Source: Spirochaetaceae bacterium (lineage in GTDB: Bacteria > Spirochaetota > Spirochaetia > Treponematales > Rectinemataceae). From it: a stretch of DNA of 64,000 nt. The position numbers were made by a program, and so were the translations under genes. Below, one piece after another: positions 46,142 through 56,460 of the stretch (positions are counted from its first letter, which is position 1; each line of letters begins with the position of its first letter). The stretch covers positions 22,404-86,403 of the forward strand of contig JANYKC010000012.1 in the NCBI GenBank assembly GCA_025358255.1, written 5' to 3'. The notes below the pieces were generated by a model. The model searched no databases, was not told where the DNA came from, and saw only the letters and a program-made list of their open reading frames with translations.

Positions 46142-46794
46142 TGGCTGAATTGAACCTAAAGGCCGCCGAGGCCGCGGAGAAGAAAAGGGCGAAAGCCGCG
46201 GCAGCGGCCGAGAAGAAGGCAGGCGGGGTTTCCGCAGCCCTTCCGAAAGGCTATGTTCCGCGCATGAAGAAGCTGTATCTCGAGACCGTATCGCCTGAGC
46301 TCAAGAAGGAGTTCTCGTACGCCTCGGTGATGCAGGTTCCGAGGATCGTGAAGGTCATAGTGTCGATGGGTGTCGGCGAAGCCAAGGAGAACAAGAAAAT
46401 CCTTGACGCCGCCGTGGAGGATCTCGCCCATATCACTGGCCAGCACGCCGTAAAGACGAAGGCGAAGAAGTCCATCGCGACGTTCAAGATCCGTCAGGGT
46501 CAGGAAATCGGCGCGAAGGTCACCCTCCGCGGGATCTACATGTGGGAGTTCCTGGACAGGTTCATGAACGTGGCACTCCCCCGCGTCAAGGATTTCCGCG
46601 GCGTCAACGCGAACGCTTTCGACGGGCACGGGAACTATTCTGTCGGTCTGACCGAGCAGATAATCTTCCCGGAGATCGATTTCGACAAGATCGAGAAGAT
46701 CATGGGGCTCAATATCGCGATCTGTACGACCGCGAGGACTGACAAGGAGGCGAAGAGCCTGCTTGCCAAGATGGGCATGCCCTTCAGGAAGTAA
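46141..46794 (+). CDS. rplE: 50S ribosomal protein L5 with N-terminal extension
   Basis: A 217-residue L5. The conserved part starts at about residue 40 ([80 protein letters not shown]). The first ~37 residues are Ala/Lys/Glu-rich ([20 protein letters not shown]) and absent from most L5 proteins, which are ~180 residues. The start is fixed by the TGATG overlap with rplX. L5 carries 5S rRNA. Confidence 0.96.
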   Translation: MAELNLKAAEAAEKKRAKAAAAAEKKAGGVSAALPKGYVPRMKKLYLETVSPELKKEFSYASVMQVPRIVKVIVSMGVGEAKENKKILDAAVEDLAHITGQHAVKTKAKKSIATFKIRQGQEIGAKVTLRGIYMWEFLDRFMNVALPRVKDFRGVNANAFDGHGNYSVGLTEQIIFPEIDFDKIEKIMGLNIAICTTARTDKEAKSLLAKMGMPFRK

Positions 46795-46804
46795 GGAAGG
46801 TAGT

Positions 46805-46990
46805 ATGGCGCGCAAGGCGATGATTCTAAAGGCCGAGAAAAAGCCGAAGTATTCCACCAGGCTCGTCCGCCGCTGCAAAGTCTGTGGCAGGGCCCGCGGG
46901 TACATGGGCAAGTTTGCGATGTGCAGGATATGCTTCCGGAAGTACGCTTCCGAGGGGCTGATTCCCGGCGTGACGAAGTCGAGCTGGTAG
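46805..46990 (+). CDS. rpsZ: 30S ribosomal protein S14, zinc-binding type Z
   Basis: A 61-residue S14 of the short zinc form: [40 protein letters not shown] with two CxxC pairs, and the universal end [24 protein letters not shown] precedes the ATG. It sits in the normal place between rplE and rpsH. Confidence 0.97.
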   Translation: MARKAMILKAEKKPKYSTRLVRRCKVCGRARGYMGKFAMCRICFRKYASEGLIPGVTKSSW

Positions 46991-47001
46991 GAGGGCAAGC
47001 G

Positions 47002-47400
47002 ATGAGCGTTTCTGATCCCATCGCGGATATGCTGACCAAGATCCGCAACGCGAGCTCCGCCCGGCATGAGAAGGTGGACATTCCCACTTCCAAGCTCAAG
47101 CTCGAGATCGTGAAGATCCTCAAGACCGAGGGTTTCATAAAGAATTTCAAGAAGATCCAGTCGGACGGCTCCAATGTCATCCGGATCTTCCTGAAGTATG
47201 ACGACGCGAATGACCCCATTCTCCATAACGTGGAGAAGGTCTCGCGGCCCGGCAGACGCGTGTACTCTTCCTATAAGGAACTCCCGCGCGTCTTCAACGG
47301 ATACGGAACGCTGATCATCTCCACCTCCGAGGGTGTGACGACCGGCAGGAAGGCCGTTGAAAAGAAGGTGGGCGGCGAGCTCATCTGTACCGTCTGGTAA
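47002..47400 (+). CDS. rpsH: 30S ribosomal protein S8
   Basis: A 132-residue S8: [40 protein letters not shown] and [20 protein letters not shown] with the late core [13 protein letters not shown] and GGELICTVW end. It binds the central domain of 16S rRNA and in E. coli represses the spc operon. GGAGGG precedes the ATG. Confidence 0.97.
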   Translation: MSVSDPIADMLTKIRNASSARHEKVDIPTSKLKLEIVKILKTEGFIKNFKKIQSDGSNVIRIFLKYDDANDPILHNVEKVSRPGRRVYSSYKELPRVFNGYGTLIISTSEGVTTGRKAVEKKVGGELICTVW

Positions 47401-47415
47401 GCGAAGGGGAATGCA

Positions 47416-47958
47416 ATGTCGAGAATCGGAATACGGCCGGTCCTTGTCCCACAGGGCGTGAAGGTGAACATCACCCCCACCCAGGTGTCGGTCGAAGGGC
47501 CCAAGGGAAAGCTCTCCCAGAGCTATGATCCTCTAGTCGAGATCGCCATGAAAGAAGGCGTCATCCGCGTGACGAGGAAGAACGACTCCAAGCAGGCGAA
47601 GTCCTTCCATGGACTTTACTGGAAGCTCGTCTCCAACATGCTGGTCGGCGTCTCCGAGGGCTTCAAGAAGACCCTCGTGATCAACGGCGTCGGCTACCGT
47701 GCCGAAGTGCAGGGCAAGCTCCTTGTCCTCTCCCTCGGGTATTCCACCGATTTCGCGGTGGCTGTCCCGGAGGGCCTCCAGGTCGTCACCGAGGCCAACA
47801 ACCAGAAGGTTGTGATCTCGGGCTCTGACCGCTGGCTCGTGGGTAAGTTCGCGAGCGAAGTCAGGTGCCTCCGCCTTCCCGAGCCCTACAAGGGCAAGGG
47901 AATAAGGTACGATGATGAGACGATCCGCAAGAAGGTCGGCAAGACCGGTGTGAAGTGA
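47416..47958 (+). CDS. rplF: 50S ribosomal protein L6
   Basis: A 180-residue L6: [69 protein letters not shown] and [20 protein letters not shown]. Two similar domains as usual. L6 lies near the sarcin-ricin loop where elongation factors bind. Confidence 0.98.
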   Translation: MSRIGIRPVLVPQGVKVNITPTQVSVEGPKGKLSQSYDPLVEIAMKEGVIRVTRKNDSKQAKSFHGLYWKLVSNMLVGVSEGFKKTLVINGVGYRAEVQGKLLVLSLGYSTDFAVAVPEGLQVVTEANNQKVVISGSDRWLVGKFASEVRCLRLPEPYKGKGIRYDDETIRKKVGKTGVK

Positions 47959-47968
47959 GGCCCGTGAA

Positions 47969-48334
47969 ATGAGCGTCAAGGAATTCAGCGATAAACTTCG
48001 CAAGCGCGCGCAGCGCAAGATCCACGTCCGGAAAAACCTCGAAGGCACCCCCGCAAAGCCGCGGATGACGGTCTTCAAGTCGAATCGTTACATCTATGTT
48101 CAGGTGATCGACGATGCGGCTGGCGCCACCCTGGCTTCCGCGAGCAGCCTTGAGGAATCCCTCAAGGGACTCAAGCGGAACGTCGAGGGAGCCAGCAAGC
48201 TCGGCGAAGAGATCGGCAAGCGGCTCAAGGAAAAGAACGTGGGAACGGTCGTGTTCGACAGGAACGGCTACAAGTACCACGGTATCGTGAAGGCCATCGC
48301 CGACGGCGCCCGCAAAGCCGGGATTGACTTCTAG
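47969..48334 (+). CDS. rplR: 50S ribosomal protein L18
   Basis: A 121-residue L18: RKRAQRKIHVRKNLEGTPAK, RMTVFKSNRYIYVQVIDDAA, TLASASSLE, and VVFDRNGYKYHGIVKAIADG. It binds 5S rRNA with L5. Normal length; it follows rplF after 10 bases. Confidence 0.97.
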   Translation: MSVKEFSDKLRKRAQRKIHVRKNLEGTPAKPRMTVFKSNRYIYVQVIDDAAGATLASASSLEESLKGLKRNVEGASKLGEEIGKRLKEKNVGTVVFDRNGYKYHGIVKAIADGARKAGIDF

Positions 48335-48343
48335 GGGGAAGGC

Positions 48344-48856
48344 GTGGACAGGAACAGAAGGGACGACGCGCAGCCGCGCGATAATTATCTAGAGAAGCTC
48401 GTCAAGCTCAACCGGACCGCGAAGGTCGTGAAGGGCGGACGCAGGTTCTCGTTCTCGGCCCTGACCGTCGTGGGAGACCGCGCCGGCATGGTGGGCTTCG
48501 GCTTCGGAAAGGCGAACGACGTCGCCGAGGCCATTCGCAAGAGCATCGACAAGGCGCGCCACTCGATGGTGCGCTTCCCGACGAAGAACGGTACCATACC
48601 GCACGACGTCATCGGTGAATTTAAGGCCACCAAGGTCTACATGAAACCCGCCTGTCCCGGTTCCGGCATCATTGCCGGCGGGCCTGTGCGAGCCATCATG
48701 GAGGCCGGCGGCGTTACCGACGTACTCTCGAAGTGTGTCGGCTCCCGTTCCTCCGTGAACATCGTGCGCGCCGTCTTCAGCGGCGTGGACAACCTGATGG
48801 ACGCGAAGACGGTGGCCAAGAACCGCGGGAAGACGATCAAGGATCTGTGGGGTTGA
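48344..48856 (+). CDS. rpsE: 30S ribosomal protein S5
   Basis: A 170-residue S5 starting at GTG after GGGGGAAGGC. EKLVKLNRTAKVVKGGRRFS, VVGDRAGMVGFGFGKANDVA, CPGSGIIAGGPVRAIMEAGG and DVLSKCVGSRSSVNIVRA are the S5 core. It affects decoding accuracy with S4. Normal length. Confidence 0.98.
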   Translation: MDRNRRDDAQPRDNYLEKLVKLNRTAKVVKGGRRFSFSALTVVGDRAGMVGFGFGKANDVAEAIRKSIDKARHSMVRFPTKNGTIPHDVIGEFKATKVYMKPACPGSGIIAGGPVRAIMEAGGVTDVLSKCVGSRSSVNIVRAVFSGVDNLMDAKTVAKNRGKTIKDLWG

Positions 48857-48859
48857 GTC

Positions 48860-49042
48860 ATGGCGAAAATTGAAATCACGCTCGTAAAGAGCACCATCGG
48901 CGAGCTTCCCGCCACGCGGGCGACCGTTCGCTGCCTGGGCCTCCGCAAGGTGTCCTCGAAGACCGTCAAGGAAGCCTCCCCCGCCGTGCTTGGAATGTGC
49001 AAGGCCGTGGGTCACCTCCTTTCAGTCAAGGAGATCGCATAA
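48860..49042 (+). CDS. rpmD: 50S ribosomal protein L30
   Basis: A 60-residue L30: [36 protein letters not shown], and [14 protein letters not shown]30 is absent from some bacterial lineages but is kept here. Its TAA stop overlaps the rplO ATG (TAATG). Confidence 0.96.
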   Translation: MAKIEITLVKSTIGELPATRATVRCLGLRKVSSKTVKEASPAVLGMCKAVGHLLSVKEIA

Positions 49043-49521
49043 TGTCCGACTACAACCTGCACGCGCCGGAAGGCGCGACCAAGAAGAAGCGGATAATCGG
49101 CCGTGGCCAGGGCTCCGGCCGTGGCACGACGGCTGGCCGTGGAAACAAGGGCCAGCAGTCGCGTTCCGGCGGGAAGACCTACCCGGGCTTCGAGGGCGGC
49201 CAGATGCCCCTCTACCGCCGCATCCCCCATCGCGGTTTCACCAACATCTTCCGCAAGGAATGGCAGGTCGTGAACCTCGTCGACATCGAGTCCCACTTCA
49301 ACGCGGGCGAGACGGTCGACGGCGTTTCCCTCGCGGCCTGCGGCCTTGTCAAGAAAGCCGACAAGCTCGTGAAAGTCCTCGGCAACGGGGAACTCACCAA
49401 GGCACTCACCGTCTCCGTCGACAAGCTCTCCGCGCAGGCGAAGGCGAAGATCGTGAAGGCAGGCGGCAAGGTCGAAGAGCGGTTGGCTCCCGCGTCCACC
49501 GACGCCAAGGCCGGCGCCTAA
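49042..49521 (+). CDS. rplO: 50S ribosomal protein L15
   Basis: A 159-residue L15: [57 protein letters not shown] and a C-terminal lysine/alanine tail. CCGGCGCC around the stop forms a hairpin with GGCGCCGG. It follows rpmD with a one-base overlap. Confidence 0.97.
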   Translation: MSDYNLHAPEGATKKKRIIGRGQGSGRGTTAGRGNKGQQSRSGGKTYPGFEGGQMPLYRRIPHRGFTNIFRKEWQVVNLVDIESHFNAGETVDGVSLAACGLVKKADKLVKVLGNGELTKALTVSVDKLSAQAKAKIVKAGGKVEERLAPASTDAKAGA

Positions 49522-49547
49522 CCGGCGCCGGAAAAAGGCAGGGCAAC

Positions 49548-50867
49548 ATGGCAGGCAACGCGCTTACGGACATCTTCCGCGTAAAAGAGCTCCGTGACAG
49601 GATTTTCTATACGCTTTTCTGGCTCATGATCTTCAGGCTGGGCGTCTACATCCCCATCCCGGGCATCAACGCGAGCGCCTTGCGGATCTATTTCGAGGGG
49701 CAGTCAGGCGGCGCCAACGGCGTCACCGACTACCTCGATTTCTTCGCGGGCGGCGCCTTCAAGAACTTCTCCCTCTTCATGCTGGGCGTCATGCCCTACA
49801 TCAGCATGCAGATCATCATGCAGCTCCTCATCATCGTCGTGCCCAAGCTCAAGAAAGTGGCCGAGGAAGAGGGCGGGCGCAAGAAGATCCAGCTCTGGAC
49901 GCGGGTCGGCTCGATCGCCGTCTGCTTCATCCAGGGCTATGCGGTGACGGTGTGGGCCGACCGGATACCGAACGCGATCAACATGGGAAAGACCCAGTAT
50001 ATGCTGCTGGCGATCCTGACGGTCACGACGGGATCCATGTTCCTGGTGTGGGTGGGCGAGCAGATCACGAAGCGCGGCATCGGCAACGGGGTGTCGCTCC
50101 TCATCTTCTCCGGCATCGTGGCTCGGCTTCCCAACGCCCTCTGGGAATTGGGCAAGAAGATCCAGGCCGGCGAGATCAACCCGATCTACGCGATCGTGGT
50201 CCTGGCCATGTTCGTGGGGGTCATAGCCCTGGTCGTGTTCGAGCAGCAGGGACAGCGCAAGATACCGGTCAACTACGCCAAGCGGGTGGTCGGCAGGAAG
50301 ATGTACGGTGCCCAGAACACCTACATCCCCTTCAAGATCAACCCGTCCGGCGTCATCCCGGTCATCTTCGCCTCGAGCATCCTCCAGTTCCCGCTGCAGA
50401 TCGCCCAGAGCCTCGGGGTCAACTACAAGTGGCTCAGGGACGTCTCCTACTACCTCTCCCCCTCCGGTTGGCTTTACAGCCTCCTCTACGTGCTGTTCAT
50501 CATCTTCTTCGCCTACTTCTACACCCAGGTGACGCTCAACCCGCAGGAGATCTCCAAGAACATCCGGGAGAACGGCGGGTCGATCCCGGGCATCAGGAGC
50601 GAGAAGATGGAAGAGCACCTGACCAGGATCCTGAACCGCATCATCCTTCCAGGGTCGATCTACCTCGGGTTCATCGCCCTCCTCCCCTCCATCGTGATGA
50701 CGCTCTTCAAGTTCCCGAGCCAGCTGGCCTATCTCTTGGGTGGTACCTCCCTCCTCATCCTCGTGGGCGTCGACCTCGACACCATGAGCCAGGTCGAAGC
50801 CCTGCTCAAGATGCACCATCACGAAGGTCTCGTGCGGAAGGGACACATACGCTCCAGGAACCTGTAG
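49548..50867 (+). CDS. secY: preprotein translocase subunit SecY
   Basis: A 439-residue SecY with ten membrane helices: [55 protein letters not shown] and [20 protein letters not shown], ending [16 protein letters not shown]. It forms the central channel of the Sec translocase with SecE. The Ile/Pro-rich lateral-gate region is normal. adk, map and infA, which often follow, are absent; rpmJ comes next. Confidence 0.98.
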   Translation: MAGNALTDIFRVKELRDRIFYTLFWLMIFRLGVYIPIPGINASALRIYFEGQSGGANGVTDYLDFFAGGAFKNFSLFMLGVMPYISMQIIMQLLIIVVPKLKKVAEEEGGRKKIQLWTRVGSIAVCFIQGYAVTVWADRIPNAINMGKTQYMLLAILTVTTGSMFLVWVGEQITKRGIGNGVSLLIFSGIVARLPNALWELGKKIQAGEINPIYAIVVLAMFVGVIALVVFEQQGQRKIPVNYAKRVVGRKMYGAQNTYIPFKINPSGVIPVIFASSILQFPLQIAQSLGVNYKWLRDVSYYLSPSGWLYSLLYVLFIIFFAYFYTQVTLNPQEISKNIRENGGSIPGIRSEKMEEHLTRILNRIILPGSIYLGFIALLPSIVMTLFKFPSQLAYLLGGTSLLILVGVDLDTMSQVEALLKMHHHEGLVRKGHIRSRNL

Positions 50868-50891
50868 AAAAAAAGCGGGAAATGTTGTTTA

Positions 50892-50910
50892 ATTGCGGTT
50901 TGGCCGCAAT
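50892..50910 (+). repeat. small palindrome between secY and rpmJ
   Basis: ATTGCGG and CCGCAAT form a 7-bp hairpin with a five-base loop. No T-tract follows. Confidence 0.4.
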
Positions 50911-50938
50911 AGAGGCCAAGAAGCCGCGGAGGGACTAC

Positions 50939-51052
50939 ATGAAAGTCAGGACAAGCGTCAAGAAGATATGTGACAAGTGCAAGGTGATAAAGCGTAACGG
51001 CATCGTTCGGATCATCTGCGAAAATCCCAAGCACAAGCAGAAGCAGGGCTGA
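50939..51052 (+). CDS. rpmJ: 50S ribosomal protein L36
   Basis: A 37-residue L36: [37 protein letters not shown]. The zinc ligands CxxC, Cys and His are present. GGAGG lies just before the ATG. Confidence 0.96.
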   Translation: MKVRTSVKKICDKCKVIKRNGIVRIICENPKHKQKQG

Positions 51053-51067
51053 AGGTAGGAGGAAGTC

Positions 51068-51439
51068 ATGGCACGCATCGCGGGAGTAGACCTCCCGAAC
51101 AAGCATGTCGAGATAGCGCTCACGTACATCTTCGGCCTCGGCCGAACGAGCGCCAGGAAGATTTGCGAGACGACCAAGATCGATCCGGCGAAGAAGATCA
51201 ACGATCTCTCGAATGAGGAGATCAACGAGCTTCGCAAGGTCATCGAGAACGACTTTAAGGTCGAGGGCCGCCTTCGGTCCGAGACGGCGCTCAACATCAA
51301 GCGCCTCATGGACATCGGCTGCTACCGGGGCCTGCGGCACCGCAGGGGCCTGCCCGTCAACGGCCAGAGGACACGGACGAACGCGCGCACCCGCAAGGGC
51401 AAGCGCAAGACCGTGGCGAACAAGAAGAAGGCCGTGTGA
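51068..51439 (+). CDS. rpsM: 30S ribosomal protein S13
   Basis: A 123-residue S13: [52 protein letters not shown] and [11 protein letters not shown]. It bridges to the large subunit. AGGAGG precedes the ATG. Confidence 0.98.
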   Translation: MARIAGVDLPNKHVEIALTYIFGLGRTSARKICETTKIDPAKKINDLSNEEINELRKVIENDFKVEGRLRSETALNIKRLMDIGCYRGLRHRRGLPVNGQRTRTNARTRKGKRKTVANKKKAV

Positions 51440-51457
51440 TGAGGGAGGACCGCTAAA

Positions 51458-51838
51458 GTGGCTGTCACGAAGAAAAAGAAAGAGAAGAAGAGCGTATATG
51501 AGGGGAATGTCTACATCCAGGCAACCTTCAACAATACCATCATCACGATCACGGACTTAAATGGCAACGCGATCTCGTGGGCATCCTCCGGCGGCCTCGG
51601 CTTCCGCGGCGCGAAGAAATCCACCCCCTTCGCGGCGCAGACCGTGACCGAGACGGCGGTCCAGAAGGCCCTCAACGTGGGCCTCCGGGAAGTCCATGTG
51701 TACGTGAAGGGACCCGGTGTTGGCCGCGAGTCGGCCATACGTCAGCTCGGGGCGCTCGGACTGAAAGTCCGCAGCATCAACGATGTGACGCCCATTCCCC
51801 ACAACGGGTGCCGGCCACGCAAGGCCCGGCGTATCTAA
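51458..51838 (+). CDS. rpsK: 30S ribosomal protein S11
   Basis: A 126-residue S11 starting at GTG with GGGAGG eleven bases upstream. [60 protein letters not shown] and [18 protein letters not shown] are diagnostic. It lines the E-site cleft. Confidence 0.97.
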   Translation: MAVTKKKKEKKSVYEGNVYIQATFNNTIITITDLNGNAISWASSGGLGFRGAKKSTPFAAQTVTETAVQKALNVGLREVHVYVKGPGVGRESAIRQLGALGLKVRSINDVTPIPHNGCRPRKARRI

Positions 51839-51860
51839 GGACAAGGGGGAAAGAAACAAG

Positions 51861-52496
51861 ATGGCCAGGTATACAGGACCAAGCTGCAGAATGTGCAGAG
51901 TCGAGCAGAAGAAGCTTTTCCTCAAGGGCGTCCGCTGCAAGAGCGACAAATGCCCGATCAACCGTAAGGCACTTCCTCCGGGAAAGGCCCCGAAATCCCG
52001 TCCCGCGAAGCAGTCGGAGTACGCTATCCAGCTGCGCGAGAAGCAGCGCCTCAAGAGGACCTACGGACTCATGGAGACCCAGTTCAGGAACACCTTCGAG
52101 AAGGCGCTCCGCATGCCCGGCAAGACCGGCGAGAACCTCTTCATCCTCCTCGAGCGCCGCCTCGACACCGTGGTGTACCGGATGCGTTTCTCCTCGAGCC
52201 GCGCCCAGGCCCGCCAGATCGTGCTCCATGGGCACATTTCGGTCAACGGCAAGCGCGTCAACGTGCCCTCCTTCCTCGTGAAGCCGGGTGACTCCGTCGT
52301 CCTCCTCCCCTCGGGGAAGAAGATGAACCTTGTCAAGGACGCTCTCCAGGAATTCGGCCGCTCGGGCGTCATGCCCTGGCTATCGGTCGATCCCGACAAT
52401 ATGGCGGGCAAGTTCAATTCGTTCCCGCACCGTCAGGATATCACCGACATGGCTGATATCCGCGAGCAGCTCGTCGTCGAGCTCTATTCGAAGTAA
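51861..52496 (+). CDS. rpsD: 30S ribosomal protein S4
   Basis: A 211-residue S4: MARYTGPSCRMCR with CRMC and CKSDKC zinc-type cysteines, YAIQLREKQRLKRTYGLME, RRLDTVVYRMRFSSSRAQAR, QIVLHGHISVNGKRVNVPSF. The C-terminal ending LVVELYSK is typical. S4 starts 30S assembly. Confidence 0.98.
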   Translation: MARYTGPSCRMCRVEQKKLFLKGVRCKSDKCPINRKALPPGKAPKSRPAKQSEYAIQLREKQRLKRTYGLMETQFRNTFEKALRMPGKTGENLFILLERRLDTVVYRMRFSSSRAQARQIVLHGHISVNGKRVNVPSFLVKPGDSVVLLPSGKKMNLVKDALQEFGRSGVMPWLSVDPDNMAGKFNSFPHRQDITDMADIREQLVVELYSK

Positions 52497-52505
52497 GGAG
52501 CTGAA

Positions 52506-53561
52506 ATGGCGCGGAAGAACCTCCTAAAGGGTTTCAAGAGGCCGAAGGGCATCACCTACGAGCAGAGCGAATCCGGCCCGGATTACGGGAAATTCCTCGC
52601 TTACCCCTTCGAGCCTGGCTACGGTACCACCGTCGGCAACACGCTGCGCCGAATCCTCCTTTCTTCGATCCAGGGCTACGCGATCACCGCTGTCCGGATC
52701 GTTCGTTACGACGCGGACGGCGCCCAGCACATCGTCACGAGCGAGTTCGAGACGATCCCGGGTGTGGTGGAAGACACCATCGAGGTCCTCAACAACCTGA
52801 AGCAGCTCCGCATGCGGCTTCCCGATGACGAGGAGCAGGCGACTTTCCTGTACGAGCTCAAGGGTCCCCTGGACCTCGACGGTTCGATTTTCGGGAAGGA
52901 CAAGCCAGTGGAGGTCCTCAACCCCGGGATCAAGATCGGAACGCTCATGGAGGACGCGCACATCGACATCGAGGTCCAGGTGGACCTCGGTCGAGGCTAC
53001 GTGCCCTCCGAGGTGAACGAGAAGTACGTGGAGATCGTCGGGACCATCCCGATGGACGCCATCTTCTCGCCGGTGCGCAAGGTGAAATACTCGGTGGAGC
53101 CCACCCGCGTTGGCCAGAGATCCGATTACGACAAGCTCGTGATGGAGATCTGGACGGACGGGACGGTCCGCCCCGAGGACGCCCTGGCCGAGGCCGCCAA
53201 GATCGCCAAGGACCATTTCGCCATCTTCGTCAACTTCGACGAGGGCGAGACGGACGGCGACGAGGAGAACGACGAGATCGAGGAGCGCATCAGGCAGATA
53301 CTCAACACCCCGGTCGAGGAGCTCGAGCTCTCCGTCCGCTCGTCGAACTGCCTCAAGAACGCCAACATCAAGACGATCGGCGACCTTACCCGGAAGACCG
53401 AGGACGATATCGCCAAGACCCGCAATTTCGGCAAGAAATCGCTCCAGGAGATCAAGGACAAGCTCAAGGAGTGGAACCTCGGGCTCGGCATGAGCGACTA
53501 CTCCGCCTTGCGGAACTACCTGAAACTGTCCATGAAGAAGGAAGAGACCGATGAAGCATAA
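52506..53561 (+). CDS. rpoA: DNA-directed RNA polymerase subunit alpha
   Basis: A 351-residue alpha subunit. The N-terminal dimerisation domain has [20 protein letters not shown], and [21 protein letters not shown] negatively charged linker ([17 protein letters not shown]) joins to the C-terminal domain with [19 protein letters not shown], a DNA- and activator-binding part. The rplQ ATG lies inside its last 11 bases. Confidence 0.98.
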   Translation: MARKNLLKGFKRPKGITYEQSESGPDYGKFLAYPFEPGYGTTVGNTLRRILLSSIQGYAITAVRIVRYDADGAQHIVTSEFETIPGVVEDTIEVLNNLKQLRMRLPDDEEQATFLYELKGPLDLDGSIFGKDKPVEVLNPGIKIGTLMEDAHIDIEVQVDLGRGYVPSEVNEKYVEIVGTIPMDAIFSPVRKVKYSVEPTRVGQRSDYDKLVMEIWTDGTVRPEDALAEAAKIAKDHFAIFVNFDEGETDGDEENDEIEERIRQILNTPVEELELSVRSSNCLKNANIKTIGDLTRKTEDDIAKTRNFGKKSLQEIKDKLKEWNLGLGMSDYSALRNYLKLSMKKEETDEA

Positions 53562-54000
53562 GATCGGATTCAACAAGCTTAACCGGACGCCGGCACACCG
53601 CAAGGCGATGCTCCGAAACATGACCACCGTGCTCTTCAAGCACGAGCGTATCCAGACCACGCGCGCCAAGGCCATCGAGTGTCGCAAGATGGCGGAGAAG
53701 ATGATCACGAGGGCCAAGGAAGACACCGTCCACAACCGCCGCCTCATCGCGGAGAAGATCTGGGACGAGGCCATCCTTGCCAAGCTCTTCAAGGAGATCG
53801 CGCCCCGCATGAAGACGCGCAATGGCGGCTATACCCGCATCCTCCGCGTGGGAATGCGCAACCTGGACGCTGCCGACATGGTCATACTCGAGCTGGTTGA
53901 CAAGGCCGATGACGGCAAGCAGTCCGAACGCGACAAGCGCAAGGTTGAGAAAAAGGCCAAGGCGAAAACCAAGGCCCAGGCCGAGGGCGAAAAGGCCTAA
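53551..54000 (+). CDS. rplQ: 50S ribosomal protein L17
   Basis: A 149-residue L17: [60 protein letters not shown], then a Lys/Ala-rich tail. It overlaps rpoA by 11 bases with AAGGAAGAG upstream, as in many genomes. Confidence 0.97.
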   Translation: MKHKIGFNKLNRTPAHRKAMLRNMTTVLFKHERIQTTRAKAIECRKMAEKMITRAKEDTVHNRRLIAEKIWDEAILAKLFKEIAPRMKTRNGGYTRILRVGMRNLDAADMVILELVDKADDGKQSERDKRKVEKKAKAKTKAQAEGEKA

Positions 54001-54027
54001 CGGGCCTTTCCTTCAGGAGGAAGCACT

Positions 54028-54198
54028 ATGTCCAAAGCACACCGAGGAAAAGGCCTGCGCGAGATCTTCTCCCGTGGTCGGGGCACCTGCCCCGTCTGCA
54101 AACGCGAAGGCGTGAAAATCGTCTACGAGCAGGAGATCGAGGGCAAGAAGACCAAGATCTGCAAAACCTGCAAAGCTACCATAGCCAACAAGAAATAG
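54028..54198 (+). CDS. small two-CxxC (zinc-ribbon-like) protein after rplQ
   Basis: A 56-residue basic protein: SKAHRGKGLREIFSRGRG, CPVCKREGVK, then ICKTCKATIANKK. Two CxxC pairs 27 residues apart suggest one zinc ribbon. AGGAGGAAG is a very strong ribosome-binding site, and a terminator follows, so it is expressed with the ribosomal operon. It is not a known ribosomal protein; I recall similar small proteins at this position in other spirochaetes, but cannot verify this here. A ribosome-associated role is inferred from position only. Confidence 0.8.
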   Translation: MSKAHRGKGLREIFSRGRGTCPVCKREGVKIVYEQEIEGKKTKICKTCKATIANKK

Positions 54199-54243
54199 GG
54201 GAAGCCCGCCTGGCACATGCCAATAGAGGTTCTCAAAACGAGG

Positions 54244-54275
54244 CCCATTCCCTTGCGGGGAATGGGTTTTTTTTT
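54244..54275 (+). terminator. Rho-independent terminator closing the ribosomal superoperon
   Basis: CCCATTCCC (54244-54252) pairs with GGGAATGGG (54258-54266) around a five-base loop, followed by nine T. Confidence 0.96.
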
Positions 54276-54330
54276 AGTCAGGAATCGCGCAAAATCATAA
54301 AACAGGACGAATCGATACGGAAAAACGGGG

Positions 54331-54336
54331 TATAAT
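54331..54336 (+). promoter_or_regulatory. -10 element upstream of the TPR/transglutaminase-like pair
   Basis: A perfect TATAAT lies in an AT-rich stretch 36 bases before the next ATG. No consensus -35 box is visible at 16-18 bases. Confidence 0.5.
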
Positions 54337-54372
54337 ATTTAGTAACGTGATTTCCTGCCCTGGGGGAGAAGT

Positions 54373-56460
54373 ATGTTCTACAAAAGAAACTCGCGCATGG
54401 TCTTGGGCGTCGTGGTTCTTTCCTTCTTTTTTTGGGCGCCCCTTGCCGCGGTGGACCTCGCGATCCACCTTGTTCCTGAGGTATCCATGCCTTCCGTCCC
54501 GGCCGGAACGCAGCAGCTCTTCGCCACGGGCGTCGGCCTGGACCTAAGCGCCGACCTGGAGCTCTTCGGCTTTGCCGATCTTTTCCTCGAGGGCGGCCTC
54601 CAGCTCACGCCATATTTCGAGGTGGCGGCCAAGAACGTCATCCTTGGCAACGGCGGCGGCGGCCTTGGTTTCTATTTCTATCCCATCCCCCGTATCAAGC
54701 TTCGGGCTGCGGCTTCCGGCGGCGTCTACGGCGCCTATCAGACCGAACAGCAGTCGATGGGCTGGTACTGGCAGGCGAGGGCAGAGGCCGGCTACAGGGT
54801 TTCGCCGGGCGTAAGCCTCCTTGCAAGCGCCTCCTATGGCAGCTACCAGCTTGGCCTTGCCACCCTGGACCCCTTCTACCAAGGCTATTCCTTCGGGCTT
54901 TCCGCCGATATCAGCCTCGGGATTTTCGGCTCGAGCAGCGCGGGCGTCCGGATGGACGAGAAGGCGGGCTCGCCGGTCTTCCCGGTCAACTATACCGCCT
55001 ACGGCAAGCTTCCCTTCGGAACCGTGAAGATCTCGAATACCGAGCAGGCCGAGCTGCGGAATGTCAAAGTGAGCTTTTCGGTCGGCAGCTATAGCTCCGA
55101 GCCGGCCCTTTGCATCTCTGTTCCCTTTGTCCCCAAGGGAGGGAGCTTCGAGGTCCCCCTAGTCGCGAAATTCAACCCGAATATCCTTGCGCTCACCGAG
55201 AACACCAAGATCCAGGGCGAGGTCACGATCGAATACGAGCTTCTCGGAAAGAAGATGAAAAGCACCAAGGCCGAGACCGTGGCCATGCTCCACAGGAACT
55301 CCTTCACCTGGAAAGACCCCGATATCATCGCCGGTTTTGTCTCCCCCAACGACCCTGCCGTCCTGGACCTCTCCAAGTATGTCGCCGGTCTCGTGCGCCA
55401 GAAGCTCAGGCCCGACCTGGACAAGAGCCTCCAGTTCGGCATGGGGCTGTTTGAGTCCCTCCGCCTCCTTGGGCTCAAGTACGCCAACGACCCCTCCACG
55501 CCCTATGCGAGCTTGCACAAGGACCCGGCCAAGGTCGACTACCTGCAATATCCCTACCAGACCCTCGCCTACAAGGGCGGCGATTCCGATGACCTCGCTG
55601 TCCTGTACGCAGCCTTCCTCGAGTCCGTCGGCCTCAACGTGGCCTTCATCCCGATGGACGGCGAGATGCTTGTGGCCTTCCCCCTGCAGATGAACGAGGC
55701 CCAGGCCCGCGCCACCTTCATCAATCCCGCCGATCTCATCTACCGCAAGGGCACCGTCTGGGTGCCGGTCCAGATGTCCAAGATGCGCGAAGGCTTCATC
55801 CTCGCCTGGCAGGGCGGCTCCGCCCTCTACAGGACGGCAAGCGCCAACGCCCCGCTTCCCTTCATAGAGATCTCCGAGGCCTGGAAGAAGTTCGAGCCTG
55901 TGGGGCTGCCGGGGATCGATTTCCGTTCGGCCAAGCCCGAGGAGGCCCAGGTCAACCTGGCCTTCGAGAATGCCATGGGACGTTTTGTCGCGCAGGAAGT
56001 CGGGCCGAGGGCCCAGCGCCTCATCACCGAGATCGGGAGCACCGGCACGGGGAAACAGTACAACACCCTCGGCATCCTCTACGCCCGCTACGGCCTCCTC
56101 AAGGAATCCGTGGCCGCCTTCCTCAAGGCGGTGAATCTCGGCTACGCGCCGGCCAACACCAACCTCGCGAACGTGGCCTTCCTCCAGAAGGACTATGAGA
56201 CCTCGGTCAAGTACTTCGAGGCGGCGCTGGCCCTCCAGCCCACGAACAAGACCGCGCTTATCGGCCTGGCGCGCGCGAAGTACGAGATCGATGCGTATGC
56301 GGATGCGGATGAGCTTTTCGCCAAGGTTTCGGCCCTCGACCCTGCCCTGGCAAGCCATTATTCCTATCTTTCCTCCCATGTGGATGTCTCGGCCTCCGCG
56401 AGGGCCTCGTCCGCCGCCGCGGACCGTGGAGGAGCGACGACGTGGGACGGCGACCAATAA
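54373..56460 (+). CDS. exported TPR / transglutaminase-like protein lacking the catalytic Cys and His
   Basis: A 695-residue protein with a signal peptide (VLGVVVLSFFFWAPLAA, cut near residue 27). Residues ~28-200 are a beta-rich, barrel-like stretch (GGVYGAYQT, LLASASYGSYQLG). A second part has Ig-like strands (LRNVKVSFSVGSYSSEP). A transglutaminase-like domain follows (VDYLQYPYQTLAYKGGDSDD and FIPMDGEMLVAF at ~390-435), then TPR helices (YNTLGILYARYGLLKESVAA). Where the paralogue downstream has Cys and His, this has Ser405 and Glu431, so it should not be active. GGGGGAGAAG precedes the ATG. The stop overlaps the next start (TAATG). Confidence 0.8.
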   Translation: MFYKRNSRMVLGVVVLSFFFWAPLAAVDLAIHLVPEVSMPSVPAGTQQLFATGVGLDLSADLELFGFADLFLEGGLQLTPYFEVAAKNVILGNGGGGLGFYFYPIPRIKLRAAASGGVYGAYQTEQQSMGWYWQARAEAGYRVSPGVSLLASASYGSYQLGLATLDPFYQGYSFGLSADISLGIFGSSSAGVRMDEKAGSPVFPVNYTAYGKLPFGTVKISNTEQAELRNVKVSFSVGSYSSEPALCISVPFVPKGGSFEVPLVAKFNPNILALTENTKIQGEVTIEYELLGKKMKSTKAETVAMLHRNSFTWKDPDIIAGFVSPNDPAVLDLSKYVAGLVRQKLRPDLDKSLQFGMGLFESLRLLGLKYANDPSTPYASLHKDPAKVDYLQYPYQTLAYKGGDSDDLAVLYAAFLESVGLNVAFIPMDGEMLVAFPLQMNEAQARATFINPADLIYRKGTVWVPVQMSKMREGFILAWQGGSALYRTASANAPLPFIEISEAWKKFEPVGLPGIDFRSAKPEEAQVNLAFENAMGRFVAQEVGPRAQRLITEIGSTGTGKQYNTLGILYARYGLLKESVAAFLKAVNLGYAPANTNLANVAFLQKDYETSVKYFEAALALQPTNKTALIGLARAKYEIDAYADADELFAKVSALDPALASHYSYLSSHVDVSASARASSAAADRGGATTWDGDQ

